Assembly (NCBI GenBank): GCA_019510125.1
Contig: JAEKKX010000004.1
Location: 124,001 to 188,000, forward strand
Direction: 5' to 3'
From: Lysobacterales bacterium
GTDB taxonomy: Bacteria > Pseudomonadota > Gammaproteobacteria > Xanthomonadales > Xanthomonadaceae
Length of the DNA: 64,000 nucleotides
Each line of letters starts with the position of its first letter. Position 1 is the first letter of the stretch. The notes under the pieces are model-generated. The model worked only from the letters and a program-made list of their open reading frames with translations, did not search any database and had not been told where the DNA came from. The translations under genes were made by a program, and so were the position numbers. Positions 15,055-24,062 of the stretch are shown piece by piece.

Positions 15055-17114
15055 GGGAACTGCTGACCCAACTGTGGGCCGGGAAGCGCGATCTGGCGCT
15101 GGTCGTGCTGGTCATCGGCGTGCTGGTCGTGCTGTTCGTGCCGGTGCCCGCGCCGCTGCTCGACCTGTTCCTGGTCGCCAACACCAGCATGGCGCTGCTG
15201 ATCCTGCTGGTGACGTTCTTCACGGAGACGCCGCTGCGGTTCTCGACCTTCCCGACCATCCTGCTGCTCGCCACGCTGTTCCGGCTCGCCCTGAACGTCT
15301 CGGCCACGCGGCTGATCCTCGAAGGCGAGGACGCCGGCCGGGTGATCAACGCGATCGGCGAATTCGTGGTCGGCGGCAATTACGTGGTCGGCGCGGTGGT
15401 GTTCCTGATCCTGGTCGTCGTCCAGTACGTCGTGGTCACCAGCGGCGCGCAGCGCGTCGCGGAGGTCGCCGCGCGCTTCACCCTGGACAGCATGCCCGGC
15501 AAGCAGATGAGCATCGACGCCGACATGAACATGGGGCTCATCGACGAACGCGAGGCGCGCCGTCGCCGCGCGCTGATCGAGAAGGAAGCCAACTTCTACG
15601 GTGCGATGGACGGCGCGACCAAGTTCGTGAAGGGCGATGCGATCGCCGGCATCATCATCATCCTGATCAACATCGTCGGCGGGCTCGCCATCGGCATCGC
15701 CCAGCTCGACCTGCCCTGGGCCGAGGCGGTGCGCCGCTTCACCCTGCTGACCATCGGCGACGGCATCGTCACCCAGATCCCGTCGCTGGTGATCTCGGTG
15801 GCGACCGGCGTGATCATCACCCGCGCCGCCGCGGACGCCCAGCTCGGCACGGAAATCCCGCGCCAGATCCTCGCGAACCCGAAGGCGCTGCTGATCGTCG
15901 GTGCGGTCCTGCTGCTCGCCCTGATGATGCCCGGCTTTCCGAAGCTGCCGGTCGCGGCGGCGCTGTGCGTGCTCGGCGGCCTGGTCTGGCTGAGCCTGCG
16001 CATGGTGCGCGAAAGTGCGGAAGCCGGCGACGCGACCGACGACGCGGCCGTGCCGGAAGCCGGGAAGCCCGGCGACGAACTGCAGCAGATGATGCGCATC
16101 GAACCGCTGGAGCTGCGCCACGGCGCGGGACTGGCGTCGCTGTTCTCGGGCGTCGACAGCGACTTCCAGGACCGGGTCGCCACCCTGCGCCGGCAGGTCG
16201 TGCAGGACCTGGGCTTCCTCATCCCGCGGCTGCAGACCACTGTCCGCCCGGAACTACCCGAGAACGGCTACGAGGTGCTGTTCCACGGCAGTCGGGTCGG
16301 CGGCGGCGAGCTGATGGCCGATCGCCTGCTCGCGATCAATCCCGGCGGCGCGCGCGCGAAGCTCGACGGCCCGGAAACCCGCGATCCGGCCTACGGACTG
16401 CCGGCGCAGTGGATCGAGACTGCGCAGCGGCAGCAGGCGCGCCAGGTGGGCTACACCATCGTCGATCCCGATACGGTGCTGATGACCCATCTGGGCGAGC
16501 TGATGAAGCGCCAGTCCGCCGACCTGCTCACCCGCGCCAGCGTCGAGAAGATGCTGCAGCGCATGCGCGAGGCCCACGCGTCGCTCGTGGACGAACTCGT
16601 CCCGGGGGTGATGAGCTATTCCGACGTGCAGAAGGTGCTGCAACTGCTGCTTCGCGAGCAGGTGAGCATCCGCAACCTCGAGGCGATCCTCGAAACGCTG
16701 GTCGACGCCGGCAAGACCGTCAAGGGCAGCGAAGACCTCGCCGAGCGCGTCCGCGAACGCCTCGGGGCGACGATCTGCCAGACCTACCGCGATCCGCAGG
16801 GCGACCTGCACGTGCTGACCCTCGCGCCGGAGTTCGAGCGCGCGGTGCTGGCCGGCGTCCGCAGCGGCGAGACGCGCGGCGCGCTGTTCAGCGAGATCGG
16901 GCAGCTCGACGGTTTCATGAAGAACCTCGTGCGCCAGGTCGAGGCGATGATGGCGCGCAATCTCGCGCCGGTCGTGCTGTGTCCGTCCCCGGTGCGCCGC
17001 GCGCTGCGCAACGTGCTGCAGCGATCGATGCCGTACGTCGCGGTCATCGGCCTCAACGAAGTGCCGGCGAGCCAGTCGGTGCGCTCCTTCGCCTCCCTCC
17101 AGTCCGCCGCCTGA
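15051..17114 (+). CDS. flhA: Export gate protein FlhA
   Basis: 687 aa, full length. N-terminal half with about eight membrane segments and the highly conserved loop (FTLDSMPGKQMSIDADM, AMDGATKFVKGDAIAG); C-terminal cytoplasmic docking-ring domain with Y.I.DP.TV..TH and the ending SYSDVQKVLQLLL region. FlhA couples proton motive force to export and docks chaperone-substrate complexes. Start overlaps the flhB stop. No sign of decay. Confidence 0.97.
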   Translation: MRELLTQLWAGKRDLALVVLVIGVLVVLFVPVPAPLLDLFLVANTSMALLILLVTFFTETPLRFSTFPTILLLATLFRLALNVSATRLILEGEDAGRVINAIGEFVVGGNYVVGAVVFLILVVVQYVVVTSGAQRVAEVAARFTLDSMPGKQMSIDADMNMGLIDEREARRRRALIEKEANFYGAMDGATKFVKGDAIAGIIIILINIVGGLAIGIAQLDLPWAEAVRRFTLLTIGDGIVTQIPSLVISVATGVIITRAAADAQLGTEIPRQILANPKALLIVGAVLLLALMMPGFPKLPVAAALCVLGGLVWLSLRMVRESAEAGDATDDAAVPEAGKPGDELQQMMRIEPLELRHGAGLASLFSGVDSDFQDRVATLRRQVVQDLGFLIPRLQTTVRPELPENGYEVLFHGSRVGGGELMADRLLAINPGGARAKLDGPETRDPAYGLPAQWIETAQRQQARQVGYTIVDPDTVLMTHLGELMKRQSADLLTRASVEKMLQRMREAHASLVDELVPGVMSYSDVQKVLQLLLREQVSIRNLEAILETLVDAGKTVKGSEDLAERVRERLGATICQTYRDPQGDLHVLTLAPEFERAVLAGVRSGETRGALFSEIGQLDGFMKNLVRQVEAMMARNLAPVVLCPSPVRRALRNVLQRSMPYVAVIGLNEVPASQSVRSFASLQSAA

Positions 17115-17121
17115 GGTGCCC

Positions 17122-17817
17122 GTGTCCGATCCCGTGCAGACCATTTCCCGCAGCCTCAGCGCCGATGTCCGGACGCTGTCCTCGGTCAGCCAGAACGTGG
17201 CGAACATGCACACGCCCGGCTACCGCGCGATCCGCGCCATGCCCGCGTTCCTTCCGGACCCGGCCGCCGACGTCGGCGGCGCGCCGTCGGCGGCGACCGC
17301 GATCGACCAGCGCGACGGCGTGCTCGCGCAGACCGGAAATCCCCTCGATGTCGCGCTGCGCGGCCCCGGCTTCTTCGTGATCGAGCGCGGTGGGCGCGCC
17401 CTGCTGGCGCGGGCGGGCGACTTCCGCACCGATCGCGACGGACGCCTGACCAACGCCTCGGGCGACACGGTCATGGGCTATTCCGGCGAACTGCGGCTGC
17501 CCCCGGGCGAGGTGCGCATCGCCCGCGACGGGCAGATCTTCGTCGGCGACGTCGCGGCCGGGCAACTGCAGATCGTCGCCGTCGGCGATCCCGCCCGCCT
17601 GCAGCCCGCCGGCGACGGCGCCTACGTCTACGAGGGCCCGCTGGCCGAGTGGAAGGGGGCCGTCGTCCAGGGCGCGATCGAGCGCGGCAACGTCGACGCC
17701 GCGGAAGAAACCGTGCGGCTGATGGAACTCACCCGTCATGCCGAATCCGTGCAGCGCGCGATGTCGGTCTACGACAAGGCGATGGACACCGGCATCAACC
17801 AGATCGGCGGCAACTGA
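17122..17817 (+). CDS. flgF: Proximal rod protein FlgF
   Basis: 231 aa; GTG at 17122 has GAGG 7 nt upstream, a GTG at 17116 is the alternative. N-terminal rod helix with SVSQNVANMHTPGY, the central D1 domain with GNPLDVALRGPGFFVIERGG, and the C-terminal helix ERGNVDAAEETVRLMELTRHAESVQ. FlgF forms part of the rod that crosses the periplasm and is exported by the gate encoded upstream. Position between flhA and flgG, and shorter length than FlgG, favour FlgF. Confidence 0.88.
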   Translation: MSDPVQTISRSLSADVRTLSSVSQNVANMHTPGYRAIRAMPAFLPDPAADVGGAPSAATAIDQRDGVLAQTGNPLDVALRGPGFFVIERGGRALLARAGDFRTDRDGRLTNASGDTVMGYSGELRLPPGEVRIARDGQIFVGDVAAGQLQIVAVGDPARLQPAGDGAYVYEGPLAEWKGAVVQGAIERGNVDAAEETVRLMELTRHAESVQRAMSVYDKAMDTGINQIGGN

Positions 17818-17848
17818 TCGCCGCCCCCTTTCCAGGAGTCCCCGATCC

Positions 17849-18610
17849 ATGATCGACGCCCTCTACATTTCCGCCAGCGGCCTGCGCAGCGACCAGAAGC
17901 AGATCGACGTGACGTCCAACAACGTCGCGAACATCCACACGCCCGGTTTCAAGCGCAGCCGGGTGAATTTCGTCGAAGTCGCCTCGGCCATGGTCGACGG
18001 CGGTGCCGCGCCGGCCGACGCCGTCGGCGACGGCACCCGGGTGCACTCCACGTCGACGCTGTTCGACCCGGGCGATCTGCGCGCGACCCGCAATCCGCTG
18101 GATCTCGCGATCGACGGCGCCGGCTTCTTCGAGTTCGAGTCCGAAAGCGGCGAGCCGGTCTACAGCCGCGACGGCCAGTTCCGGATCGACGCCGAAGGCT
18201 ACCTGGTCAGCGTCCAGGGCCTGCGCACGACCCAGCCGATCCAGATTCCGGCCGGCGCCACGGACGTGGCGATCGCGCCGAACGGCGACGTGACCGCGAA
18301 GCTCGACGGCGGCACCGAGCGCAGCATGCTGGGCACCCTCGAACTGGCGACGTTCGCCGCCGCGGACGCGCTGGTGCAGGTCGGCGACAACCGCTTCAAG
18401 GCCACCGACGCCGCGGGCGCCGTGGCCTACGGTCGCCCGGGCGACGCCGGCTTCGGTCGGCTGCAGTCGGGCTACGTGGAAATGGCCAACGTCGATCTCG
18501 TCGACGAGATGACCACGCTGGTCCTCGCGCAGCGCAGCTACCAGCTCAATGCGCGCGTGCTGCAGGCCGCCGACCAGATCCTCGAAACCATCAATAACCT
18601 GCGCCGCTGA
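17849..18610 (+). CDS. flgG: Distal rod protein FlgG
   Basis: 253 aa. N-terminal ALYISASGLRSDQKQIDVTSNNVANIHTPGF, GNPLDLAIDGAGFFEFE-type core (here RNPLDLAIDGAGFFEF) and C-terminal GYVEMANVDLVDEMTTLVLAQRSYQ.NARV. FlgG is the distal rod that passes through the L and P rings encoded just downstream. Slightly shorter than the usual 260 aa. AGGAG lies upstream of the ATG. Confidence 0.92.
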   Translation: MIDALYISASGLRSDQKQIDVTSNNVANIHTPGFKRSRVNFVEVASAMVDGGAAPADAVGDGTRVHSTSTLFDPGDLRATRNPLDLAIDGAGFFEFESESGEPVYSRDGQFRIDAEGYLVSVQGLRTTQPIQIPAGATDVAIAPNGDVTAKLDGGTERSMLGTLELATFAAADALVQVGDNRFKATDAAGAVAYGRPGDAGFGRLQSGYVEMANVDLVDEMTTLVLAQRSYQLNARVLQAADQILETINNLRR

Positions 18611-18624
18611 GCGGAGCGATCGGC

Positions 18625-19326
18625 ATGCCGCACACCATTCTCTTCGCGCTTGCGCTGGCCGCGGCCCCGCCCGCGACGAACGCCGTGCCCGCCGAGCGCT
18701 TGCGTCGCGACGTGTCCGCGGTCGTGACGCAGCGCCTGCAGGCGATCGGGAGCGACGCCCGGATCGTCGCGATCGAGGGCCTGCGCGACCAGACGCTGCC
18801 GGCGGGTCGCGTCGAACTGTCGGTCGGCGCGATCGCCGGACGCTGGCCGCGGGCGCGGGCGGGCGTGCCAGTCCGGATCGAAGTGGACGGCCGGGTCGTG
18901 CGCACGCTGACCGCCTGGGTGTCGCTGCGCGACCTGCGCCCGGTGCTGGCATACGAAAGCAGGGCCGCCGCGGGCACGCCGGGCGATGCGCTGCGACTGC
19001 AGCCGGCGCAGGTCGACATGACCTGCTGCGAGGGCGCTGCGGTGGTCGACGCCGCCGACCTCGCGGGCCTGCGCCTGCGACGGGCCGCACGCGCGGGCAT
19101 GCCGGCGCTGGCCTCGGACTTCGAGCCGGCGCCCGCGGTCGAGGCGCGCGCGCGGGTCGAGATCGAAGTGGAGCGCGGCGGCGTCCGCCTCAGTACGCCG
19201 GGAATCGCGCTGGCCGACGGCCGCATCGGCGACCGCGTCCGGGTCCGCCCGGAGGCGACCGAACAGACGGTCCTCGCGCGGGTCGTCGCAACACGCAAGG
19301 TGAGGATCGATGAAGACACGTTCTGA
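18625..19326 (+). CDS. flgA: P-ring chaperone FlgA
   Basis: 233 aa with an N-terminal signal peptide (LFALALAAAPPATNAVPA) and two SAF/beta-clip type domains ending in RIGDRVRVRP...VLARVVATRKV. FlgA is the periplasmic chaperone for FlgI assembly. Its 3' end overlaps the start of flgH by 17 nt. Presence together with FlgH and FlgI indicates that a P and L ring, hence an outer-membrane passage, is still built. Confidence 0.9.
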   Translation: MPHTILFALALAAAPPATNAVPAERLRRDVSAVVTQRLQAIGSDARIVAIEGLRDQTLPAGRVELSVGAIAGRWPRARAGVPVRIEVDGRVVRTLTAWVSLRDLRPVLAYESRAAAGTPGDALRLQPAQVDMTCCEGAAVVDAADLAGLRLRRAARAGMPALASDFEPAPAVEARARVEIEVERGGVRLSTPGIALADGRIGDRVRVRPEATEQTVLARVVATRKVRIDEDTF

Positions 19327-19975
19327 TGTTTCCGCGGCTGTGCGCATTCGCAGGGCGCGGGCCATGGCCGCCGGGGCCGCCGCCGCGTTCGTCGTCGGCG
19401 CGCTGCTCGACGCGACTGCGGCGGCGGCCGATACCGGCGTCACGGCGGTGACGCCGGCCCGCGACAGCCTGATCGACCCGGCGCACTACCGCGGTCTCGC
19501 CGCGGACCACCGCGCCGCCATGGTGGGCGACCTGATCACCATCTACGTGCAGGAGGCGACCCGCGCCAAGTCGCAGGCCGCGACCGCCGCCAACAGCGAC
19601 GTCGGCCTGCAGGCCGGACTGCATTCGCCGTCGACGACGTTCAACGCCGGCGTCGGACTCTCCGGCAGCGACAGCGCCGGCGCGCAGACCACGCGCGTGG
19701 GCGAGCTGCACACGCAGATGTCGGCCCGCGTCGTCGGCGTCGAGGCGGACGGCAGCCTGCGCATCTCCGGCGAACAGACGCTCATGGTCAACGGCGAACG
19801 CCAGCGGATCCGGATCAACGGGGTCGTCCGGCCGGAGGACATCGACAGCGGCAACGCCGTCTGGTCGAACCGCATCGCCGATGCCGACATCGAGCTGGTC
19901 GGCTTCGGCGTGGTCAGCGAATCGCAGCGCCAGAGCGTGCTGTACCGGGTGATGAAATGGCTGAGGCTGCTGTGA
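19310..19975 (+). CDS. flgH: L-ring protein FlgH, lacking a lipobox cysteine
   Basis: 221 aa. The conserved FlgH core is clear: HRAAMVGDLITIYVQEAT, S.ANSDVG, and the end with GEQTLMVNGERQRIRINGVVRPEDI...NRIADADIEL. FlgH normally is an outer-membrane lipoprotein; here the N-terminal hydrophobic segment (MAAGAAAAFVVGALLDATAAAADT) has no cysteine and the whole protein contains none, so it should be a cleaved, non-lipidated periplasmic protein. Stop and flgI start share TGATG. Confidence 0.92.
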   Translation: MKTRSDVSAAVRIRRARAMAAGAAAAFVVGALLDATAAAADTGVTAVTPARDSLIDPAHYRGLAADHRAAMVGDLITIYVQEATRAKSQAATAANSDVGLQAGLHSPSTTFNAGVGLSGSDSAGAQTTRVGELHTQMSARVVGVEADGSLRISGEQTLMVNGERQRIRINGVVRPEDIDSGNAVWSNRIADADIELVGFGVVSESQRQSVLYRVMKWLRLL

Positions 19976-21093
19976 TGCGCATCTGGCTGATGATGTTCGC
20001 GCTGGCGACGCTGCTGTCGCCGTGGACGCAGGCGTCCGCCGCCGAGGCCCGGATCAAGGACGTCGCGCGCATCGCCGGGGTCCGCGAGAACGCGCTGACC
20101 GGCTACGGGCTGGTGTTCGGCCTGTCCGGCTCCGGCGACTCGATGCGCAATCGCGCGACCGTGCAGTCGATCGCGAACACCCTGCGCAACTTCGGCGTCA
20201 ACGTCGCCGACACCGACATCGCCGGGCGCAACGTCGCCGCGGTGATCGTCACCGCGCGCCTGCCCGCGTTCGCCGAGCCCGGGCAGACCATCGACGTCCA
20301 GGTCGCGTCCTCGGGCGACGCCCGCAGCCTCAACGGCGGCACCCTGATGCAGACGCCGCTGATCGGCCCGGACGGCCGCCTGTACGCGCTGGCCCAGGGC
20401 GCGCTGCTGAGCGGCGGCTACCAGTTCGAGGGCGAAACCGCGTCGGTGCAGAAGAACCATCCGACGGTCGGCCGCATTCCCGCGGGGGCCACGGTGGAGC
20501 AGGCGTCGCCGCTGCGCGTCGCCGGTGGCGGCCAGTCGCTGAGCGTGCTGCTCAACGAACCGGACTTCACCAACGCCAGCCGGATCGCGGCCGCGATCCG
20601 CGCCGCCGTCCCCGGCAGCGCGGTGCGCGCCGAGCACGCCGGCAAGGTGGTGGTCGAGTTCGCGGCGCCGCCCGACAACCTGGTCACGGAGATCGCCCGC
20701 ATCGAGAACCTCGGCGTCGAGCAGCAGCGGCGCGCGCGGGTCGTCGTCAACGAGCGCACCGGCACGATCGTCGCCGGCGGCGACGTTCGCCTGGGCGCGG
20801 TGAGCATCTCCCACGGCAACCTCAAGGTCGAGATCCGCACCGACTACACCGTGTCGCAGCCCGGCGGCGTGCTCGTCCGCCCCGGTCCGGGGATCGGCAC
20901 CGCGGTGGTGCCGCAGACCGCGATCCGCGTGGCCGAAGGCGAAGCGCCGCTGGTGCGCATTCCGGAAGGCGCGTCGGTCGGCGATCTCGTCGCGACGCTG
21001 CGCGCCATCCATCTCGGGACCCGCGACGTGATCGCGGTCCTCCAGTCGATCAAGGCCGCGGGCGCGCTCGACGGCGAACTCATCATCCAATAG
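19975..21093 (+). CDS. flgI: P-ring protein FlgI
   Basis: 372 aa with an N-terminal signal peptide (MMFALATLLSPWTQASAAEA), then RIKDVA.IAGVREN.LTGYGLVFGLSGSGDS and DVQVASSGDARSLNGGTLMQTPL, all typical for FlgI. It polymerises around the rod in the peptidoglycan layer. Full usual length. The ATG at 19975 overlaps the flgH stop. Confidence 0.96.
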   Translation: MRIWLMMFALATLLSPWTQASAAEARIKDVARIAGVRENALTGYGLVFGLSGSGDSMRNRATVQSIANTLRNFGVNVADTDIAGRNVAAVIVTARLPAFAEPGQTIDVQVASSGDARSLNGGTLMQTPLIGPDGRLYALAQGALLSGGYQFEGETASVQKNHPTVGRIPAGATVEQASPLRVAGGGQSLSVLLNEPDFTNASRIAAAIRAAVPGSAVRAEHAGKVVVEFAAPPDNLVTEIARIENLGVEQQRRARVVVNERTGTIVAGGDVRLGAVSISHGNLKVEIRTDYTVSQPGGVLVRPGPGIGTAVVPQTAIRVAEGEAPLVRIPEGASVGDLVATLRAIHLGTRDVIAVLQSIKAAGALDGELIIQ

Positions 21094-21103
21094 GGGAATA
21101 CGC

Positions 21104-21466
21104 ATGGACAACACCATCGATGCGGTCAGGCTCGCGCTGAACCTGCAGGAACTGCGCGCGAGGACGGCGAGCGCCAACGTCGCCGGCGCCTCGCAGCCGG
21201 GCGCCGTGGCCCAGCGCTACGACTTCGCCGACGTCGAGAACGCGCTGCGCGAAGCGGTGCATGCCGGCGACGGCGCCACGGCCGCCAGATGGCTGCGCAC
21301 CGCGGACGCGGCGCTGCGCGGTCTGCGTCCGGAAAGCGACGGCGCGATCCGCCTCGACGAGCAGATCGCCGAGCTCTCGGCGACCTCGGTCGATTTCCAG
21401 GCGCTGACCGAGGCGCTCGGTCGCCGCTTCGGGCTGATGCGCATCGCCATCTCGGGGAGGGTCTGA
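21104..21466 (+). CDS. flgB: Rod protein FlgB (divergent)
   Basis: 120 aa, slightly shorter than usual FlgB. The rod-family motif near residue 27 reads ASANVAGASQPG instead of the standard ANIANADTPG, so it is divergent; the C-terminal RRFGLMRIAISGR closely matches FlgB ends. AGGGGAA lies upstream of the ATG. With FlgC and FliE it forms the proximal rod joined to the FliF ring. Confidence 0.82.
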   Translation: MDNTIDAVRLALNLQELRARTASANVAGASQPGAVAQRYDFADVENALREAVHAGDGATAARWLRTADAALRGLRPESDGAIRLDEQIAELSATSVDFQALTEALGRRFGLMRIAISGRV

Positions 21467-21468
21467 TC

Positions 21469-21846
21469 ATGCCCGTCGGTTCCCTGCTCGAAGCCGCCCG
21501 CGGCGGCATGGACTACGAACGCCTGCGCATGGAGGCGGCCAGCCGCAACATCGCGAACGCCAACGCGCCGATCGCGCCCGGCGCCGCCGCGACCGTCTGG
21601 CGCGTGGGCGGCGGGGCGGACTTCGCCACGGCCGCGCTCGACCAGGCCGACGCGCAGGCGCGCCAAGTCTACGACCCCAGCCATCCGCTGGCCGACACCT
21701 CCGGCATGGTGCGCTACCCGGCGGTCGACATGGTCGAGGAAATGACCACGCTGATGACCGCGAGCCGCGGCTACGAAGCGAACGTGCGCGCCTTCAACTT
21801 CCTGCGCGGCATGCTCCAGCGCGCGATCGAGATCGGAGGCAAGTGA
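21469..21846 (+). CDS. flgC: Rod protein FlgC (divergent)
   Basis: 125 aa. N-terminal rod motif ASRNIANANAPIAPG replaces the usual NNIANVNTPGY; the C-terminal half has YDPSHPLAD..GMVRYPAVDMVEEMTTLMTASRGYEANV, the standard FlgC signature. It follows flgB by 2 nt and its stop overlaps the fliE start. Confidence 0.9.
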   Translation: MPVGSLLEAARGGMDYERLRMEAASRNIANANAPIAPGAAATVWRVGGGADFATAALDQADAQARQVYDPSHPLADTSGMVRYPAVDMVEEMTTLMTASRGYEANVRAFNFLRGMLQRAIEIGGK

Positions 21847-22157
21847 TGAGCATCGAATCGATCGCACCGCTCGGCGCGGGCCTGCCGATCGCCGACGCCG
21901 GCGCTTCCACCCAGATCGCTTCCGAAGGCGCGGGCGCGCCCGGATTCCTCGACACGATCGGCCATGGACTGGCGCGGGTCGACGCCAGCCTGCGCGAGGC
22001 CGACACCGGGCTGCGCGCGCTGGCCGCCGGCGAGGACGTCCCGCTGCACGACGTGATGGTGTCGATGGAGCGCGCCCGCCTCGAACTGATGCTGGCGGTC
22101 GAGGTCCGCAACCGCCTGATCGAGGCCTATCAGGAGCTCAACCGGATGCAGATGTGA
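21846..22157 (+). CDS. fliE: Rod/MS-ring junction protein FliE
   Basis: 103 aa. C-terminal half matches FliE: GEDVPLHDVMVSMERARLEL..AVEVRNRLIEAYQELNRMQM. FliE is the first exported component and connects the rod to FliF. The ATG at 21846 overlaps the flgC TGA; a GTG at 21843 would add one residue. Confidence 0.92.
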   Translation: MSIESIAPLGAGLPIADAGASTQIASEGAGAPGFLDTIGHGLARVDASLREADTGLRALAAGEDVPLHDVMVSMERARLELMLAVEVRNRLIEAYQELNRMQM

Positions 22158-22221
22158 CGCGTGCGCCGCGCGACGCCGCGGCGCGCATCGCCCACTGTTC
22201 CCGTTCCCAGGATGCCATGAC

Positions 22222-23580
22222 ATGAGTTTCCTCAATTTCTTCCGCTCCCTCGATCGCGCCGCGCGGATCGGTTTCGCCGCCGGTGCGGCCGCCATCCTCG
22301 TGTTCGCGGCGATCGCCGTGTGGTGGCTGGCGACGCCGCGCGAGCAACTGCTGTTCGGCGGGCTCAAGCAGGCCGACGCGGCCGAGATCGTGCAGGCGCT
22401 GGACGAGTGGAAAGTGCCGCACACCATCGTCGACGACGGCGCCGGGATCTCGGTGCCGGCCGATGTCCTCTACGAAACCCGCATGCGCCTGGTGTCCGCC
22501 GGGATCCCGCGCGGCGGCGCTGTCGGGTTCGAGCTGTTCGACGATTCGGATTTCGGCGTGACCGAGTTCGCGCAGCGGGTGAACTACCAGCGGGCGCTGC
22601 AGGGCGAGATCGAACGCACGATCGCCGCGCTGCCGGGCGTGGAGAACGTGCGGGTGCACCTGAGCATCCGTCGCCCGGGCCTGTTCGTCGGCGATCGCGA
22701 GCAGTCCAAGGCGTCGGTGGCGCTGGGGCTGCACGCGGGCGAGACGCTCACCGCCCGGCAGGTCCGCGGCATCCGCAGCCTCGTCGCCGGCGCGGTCGAA
22801 GGGCTGTCGATGGAGCAGGTGAGCATCGTCGATGCTGGCGGCAATCTGCTCGCCGGAGGCGGCGGCGCGACCCTGCAGAGCTACGAGGCCCGCGACGATG
22901 TCGCCGGCGAAGTCGAGGACCGGCTGCGCACGCGCATCTCCGCGCTGCTGGGGCAGGTGCTCGACAGCGACGACTACCGGGTGTCGGTGGACGTGCAGAT
23001 GAACTTCGACAGCGTGCGCCGGATCGACGAACGGCCGATGCACGACGATGCGGTCGTGGTCCGCAAGCGGGTGAACGCGCCCGATCCGGCCGCCTTCGAG
23101 GGCCAGGAGGCGCAGGACGAGGACGTCGAATACCGGCACGGCACGGTGCGCGAGGAAGTCGCGGCCGCGCCCGGGCGCATCGAACGGATTTCGGTGGCGG
23201 TGATCCTGCCGGTCGGCGTCGGCGACAACGAACTCCAGCGCATCGAATCGCTGGTCTCGGCCGCCGCGGGCCTCGACGAGCGCCGCGGCGATCGCCTGGA
23301 GATTTCGCGGCTCGGCCGCGGCGCGACCGCCGATGCCGGCGCCGCCGGCGAACGCGTGCCCGCCGAAGTCGCCGCGGCGACGCCTGCGCGGGTCGGCTTC
23401 GAGGCCTCGGCCTGGCCGGCCTGGACCCGGATGGCGATGCTGCTGGCGCTCGGCCTGCTGCCGGGACTGATCCTCGGCTACGGCCTGCAGCGGCGTCCGC
23501 CCAGGCTCGCGCCCGCGGAACGCGAGGCGGTGCTCGGGAAGATGCGCGCCTGGCTCGCCGAAGGGACGCCGCCGCAATGA
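22222..23580 (+). CDS. fliF: MS-ring protein FliF (short cytoplasmic tail)
   Basis: 452 aa, against about 550-560 in motile flagella. First membrane segment at about 14-37, ring-building motifs (LLFGGLKQADAAEI.QALDEWKVPH, FELFDDSDFGVTEFAQRVNYQRALQGEIERTI) and the second membrane segment near 403-425. After it only about 29 residues remain, ending REAVLGKMRAWLAEGTPPQ, a condensed version of the FliG-binding tail (compare '..VIRQWMSND' in enterics). The gap also shortens the periplasmic loop. Matches the tiny FliG-like partner encoded next. Confidence 0.92.
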   Translation: MSFLNFFRSLDRAARIGFAAGAAAILVFAAIAVWWLATPREQLLFGGLKQADAAEIVQALDEWKVPHTIVDDGAGISVPADVLYETRMRLVSAGIPRGGAVGFELFDDSDFGVTEFAQRVNYQRALQGEIERTIAALPGVENVRVHLSIRRPGLFVGDREQSKASVALGLHAGETLTARQVRGIRSLVAGAVEGLSMEQVSIVDAGGNLLAGGGGATLQSYEARDDVAGEVEDRLRTRISALLGQVLDSDDYRVSVDVQMNFDSVRRIDERPMHDDAVVVRKRVNAPDPAAFEGQEAQDEDVEYRHGTVREEVAAAPGRIERISVAVILPVGVGDNELQRIESLVSAAAGLDERRGDRLEISRLGRGATADAGAAGERVPAEVAAATPARVGFEASAWPAWTRMAMLLALGLLPGLILGYGLQRRPPRLAPAEREAVLGKMRAWLAEGTPPQ

Positions 23581-24062
23581 TGCCCGCTGCGATGACACCC
23601 GTTGCAATGACCGCGGCCACCACGCCCGGGCAGCGCAAGGCGGCGCTGCTGCTGTCGACGATGCGCGGCGAAGACCGGCGTCGCCTGCTGTCGCGCCTGC
23701 CGCGCGCCGCGGCCGCGCCGCTGCGTCGCCTGCTCGATGAGCTGGACGCCATGCCCTGGCCGGTGGCCGAGCTTGCCGATGCGCTCCTCGCCGACGAGGT
23801 GCTCGGACTCACCGCGCGCAATTCGCCGGATCTCGAACGCCTGGTGGGGCTGTCGCAGCGGTTGTCGCCGGCCTGGTTCGCGCGGGCGCTGGCCGCCTGG
23901 CCCGGGCTGGATCGCAACTTCTGCCTGGCGCTGCTCGATCCGCCGTTCGCGGTCGGCGTCCGCCACGAGCTTGCGAATCTGCCGACGCTGCCGCCGAAGC
24001 TCGCCGATGCGCTCAAGGCCGAGGCGCTGGCGTTGATCGCCGACCGGGAGCCCGCGCGATGA
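23577..24062 (+). CDS. FliG-like protein reduced to about one N-terminal domain
   Basis: 161 aa, directly after fliF (ATGA overlap) and before fliH, the standard fliG slot. The first 60 residues (TPGQRKAALLLSTMRGEDRRRLLSRLP) resemble the FliG N-terminal domain that binds FliF. Full FliG is about 330 aa; the middle EHPQ domain and the C-terminal charged torque helix are missing. It may still connect FliF to the FliM/N-type ring for export, but could not transmit motor torque. Identity rests mainly on position and a weak N-terminal resemblance. Several closely spaced ATGs make the exact start uncertain. Confidence 0.6.
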   Translation: MMPAAMTPVAMTAATTPGQRKAALLLSTMRGEDRRRLLSRLPRAAAAPLRRLLDELDAMPWPVAELADALLADEVLGLTARNSPDLERLVGLSQRLSPAWFARALAAWPGLDRNFCLALLDPPFAVGVRHELANLPTLPPKLADALKAEALALIADREPAR

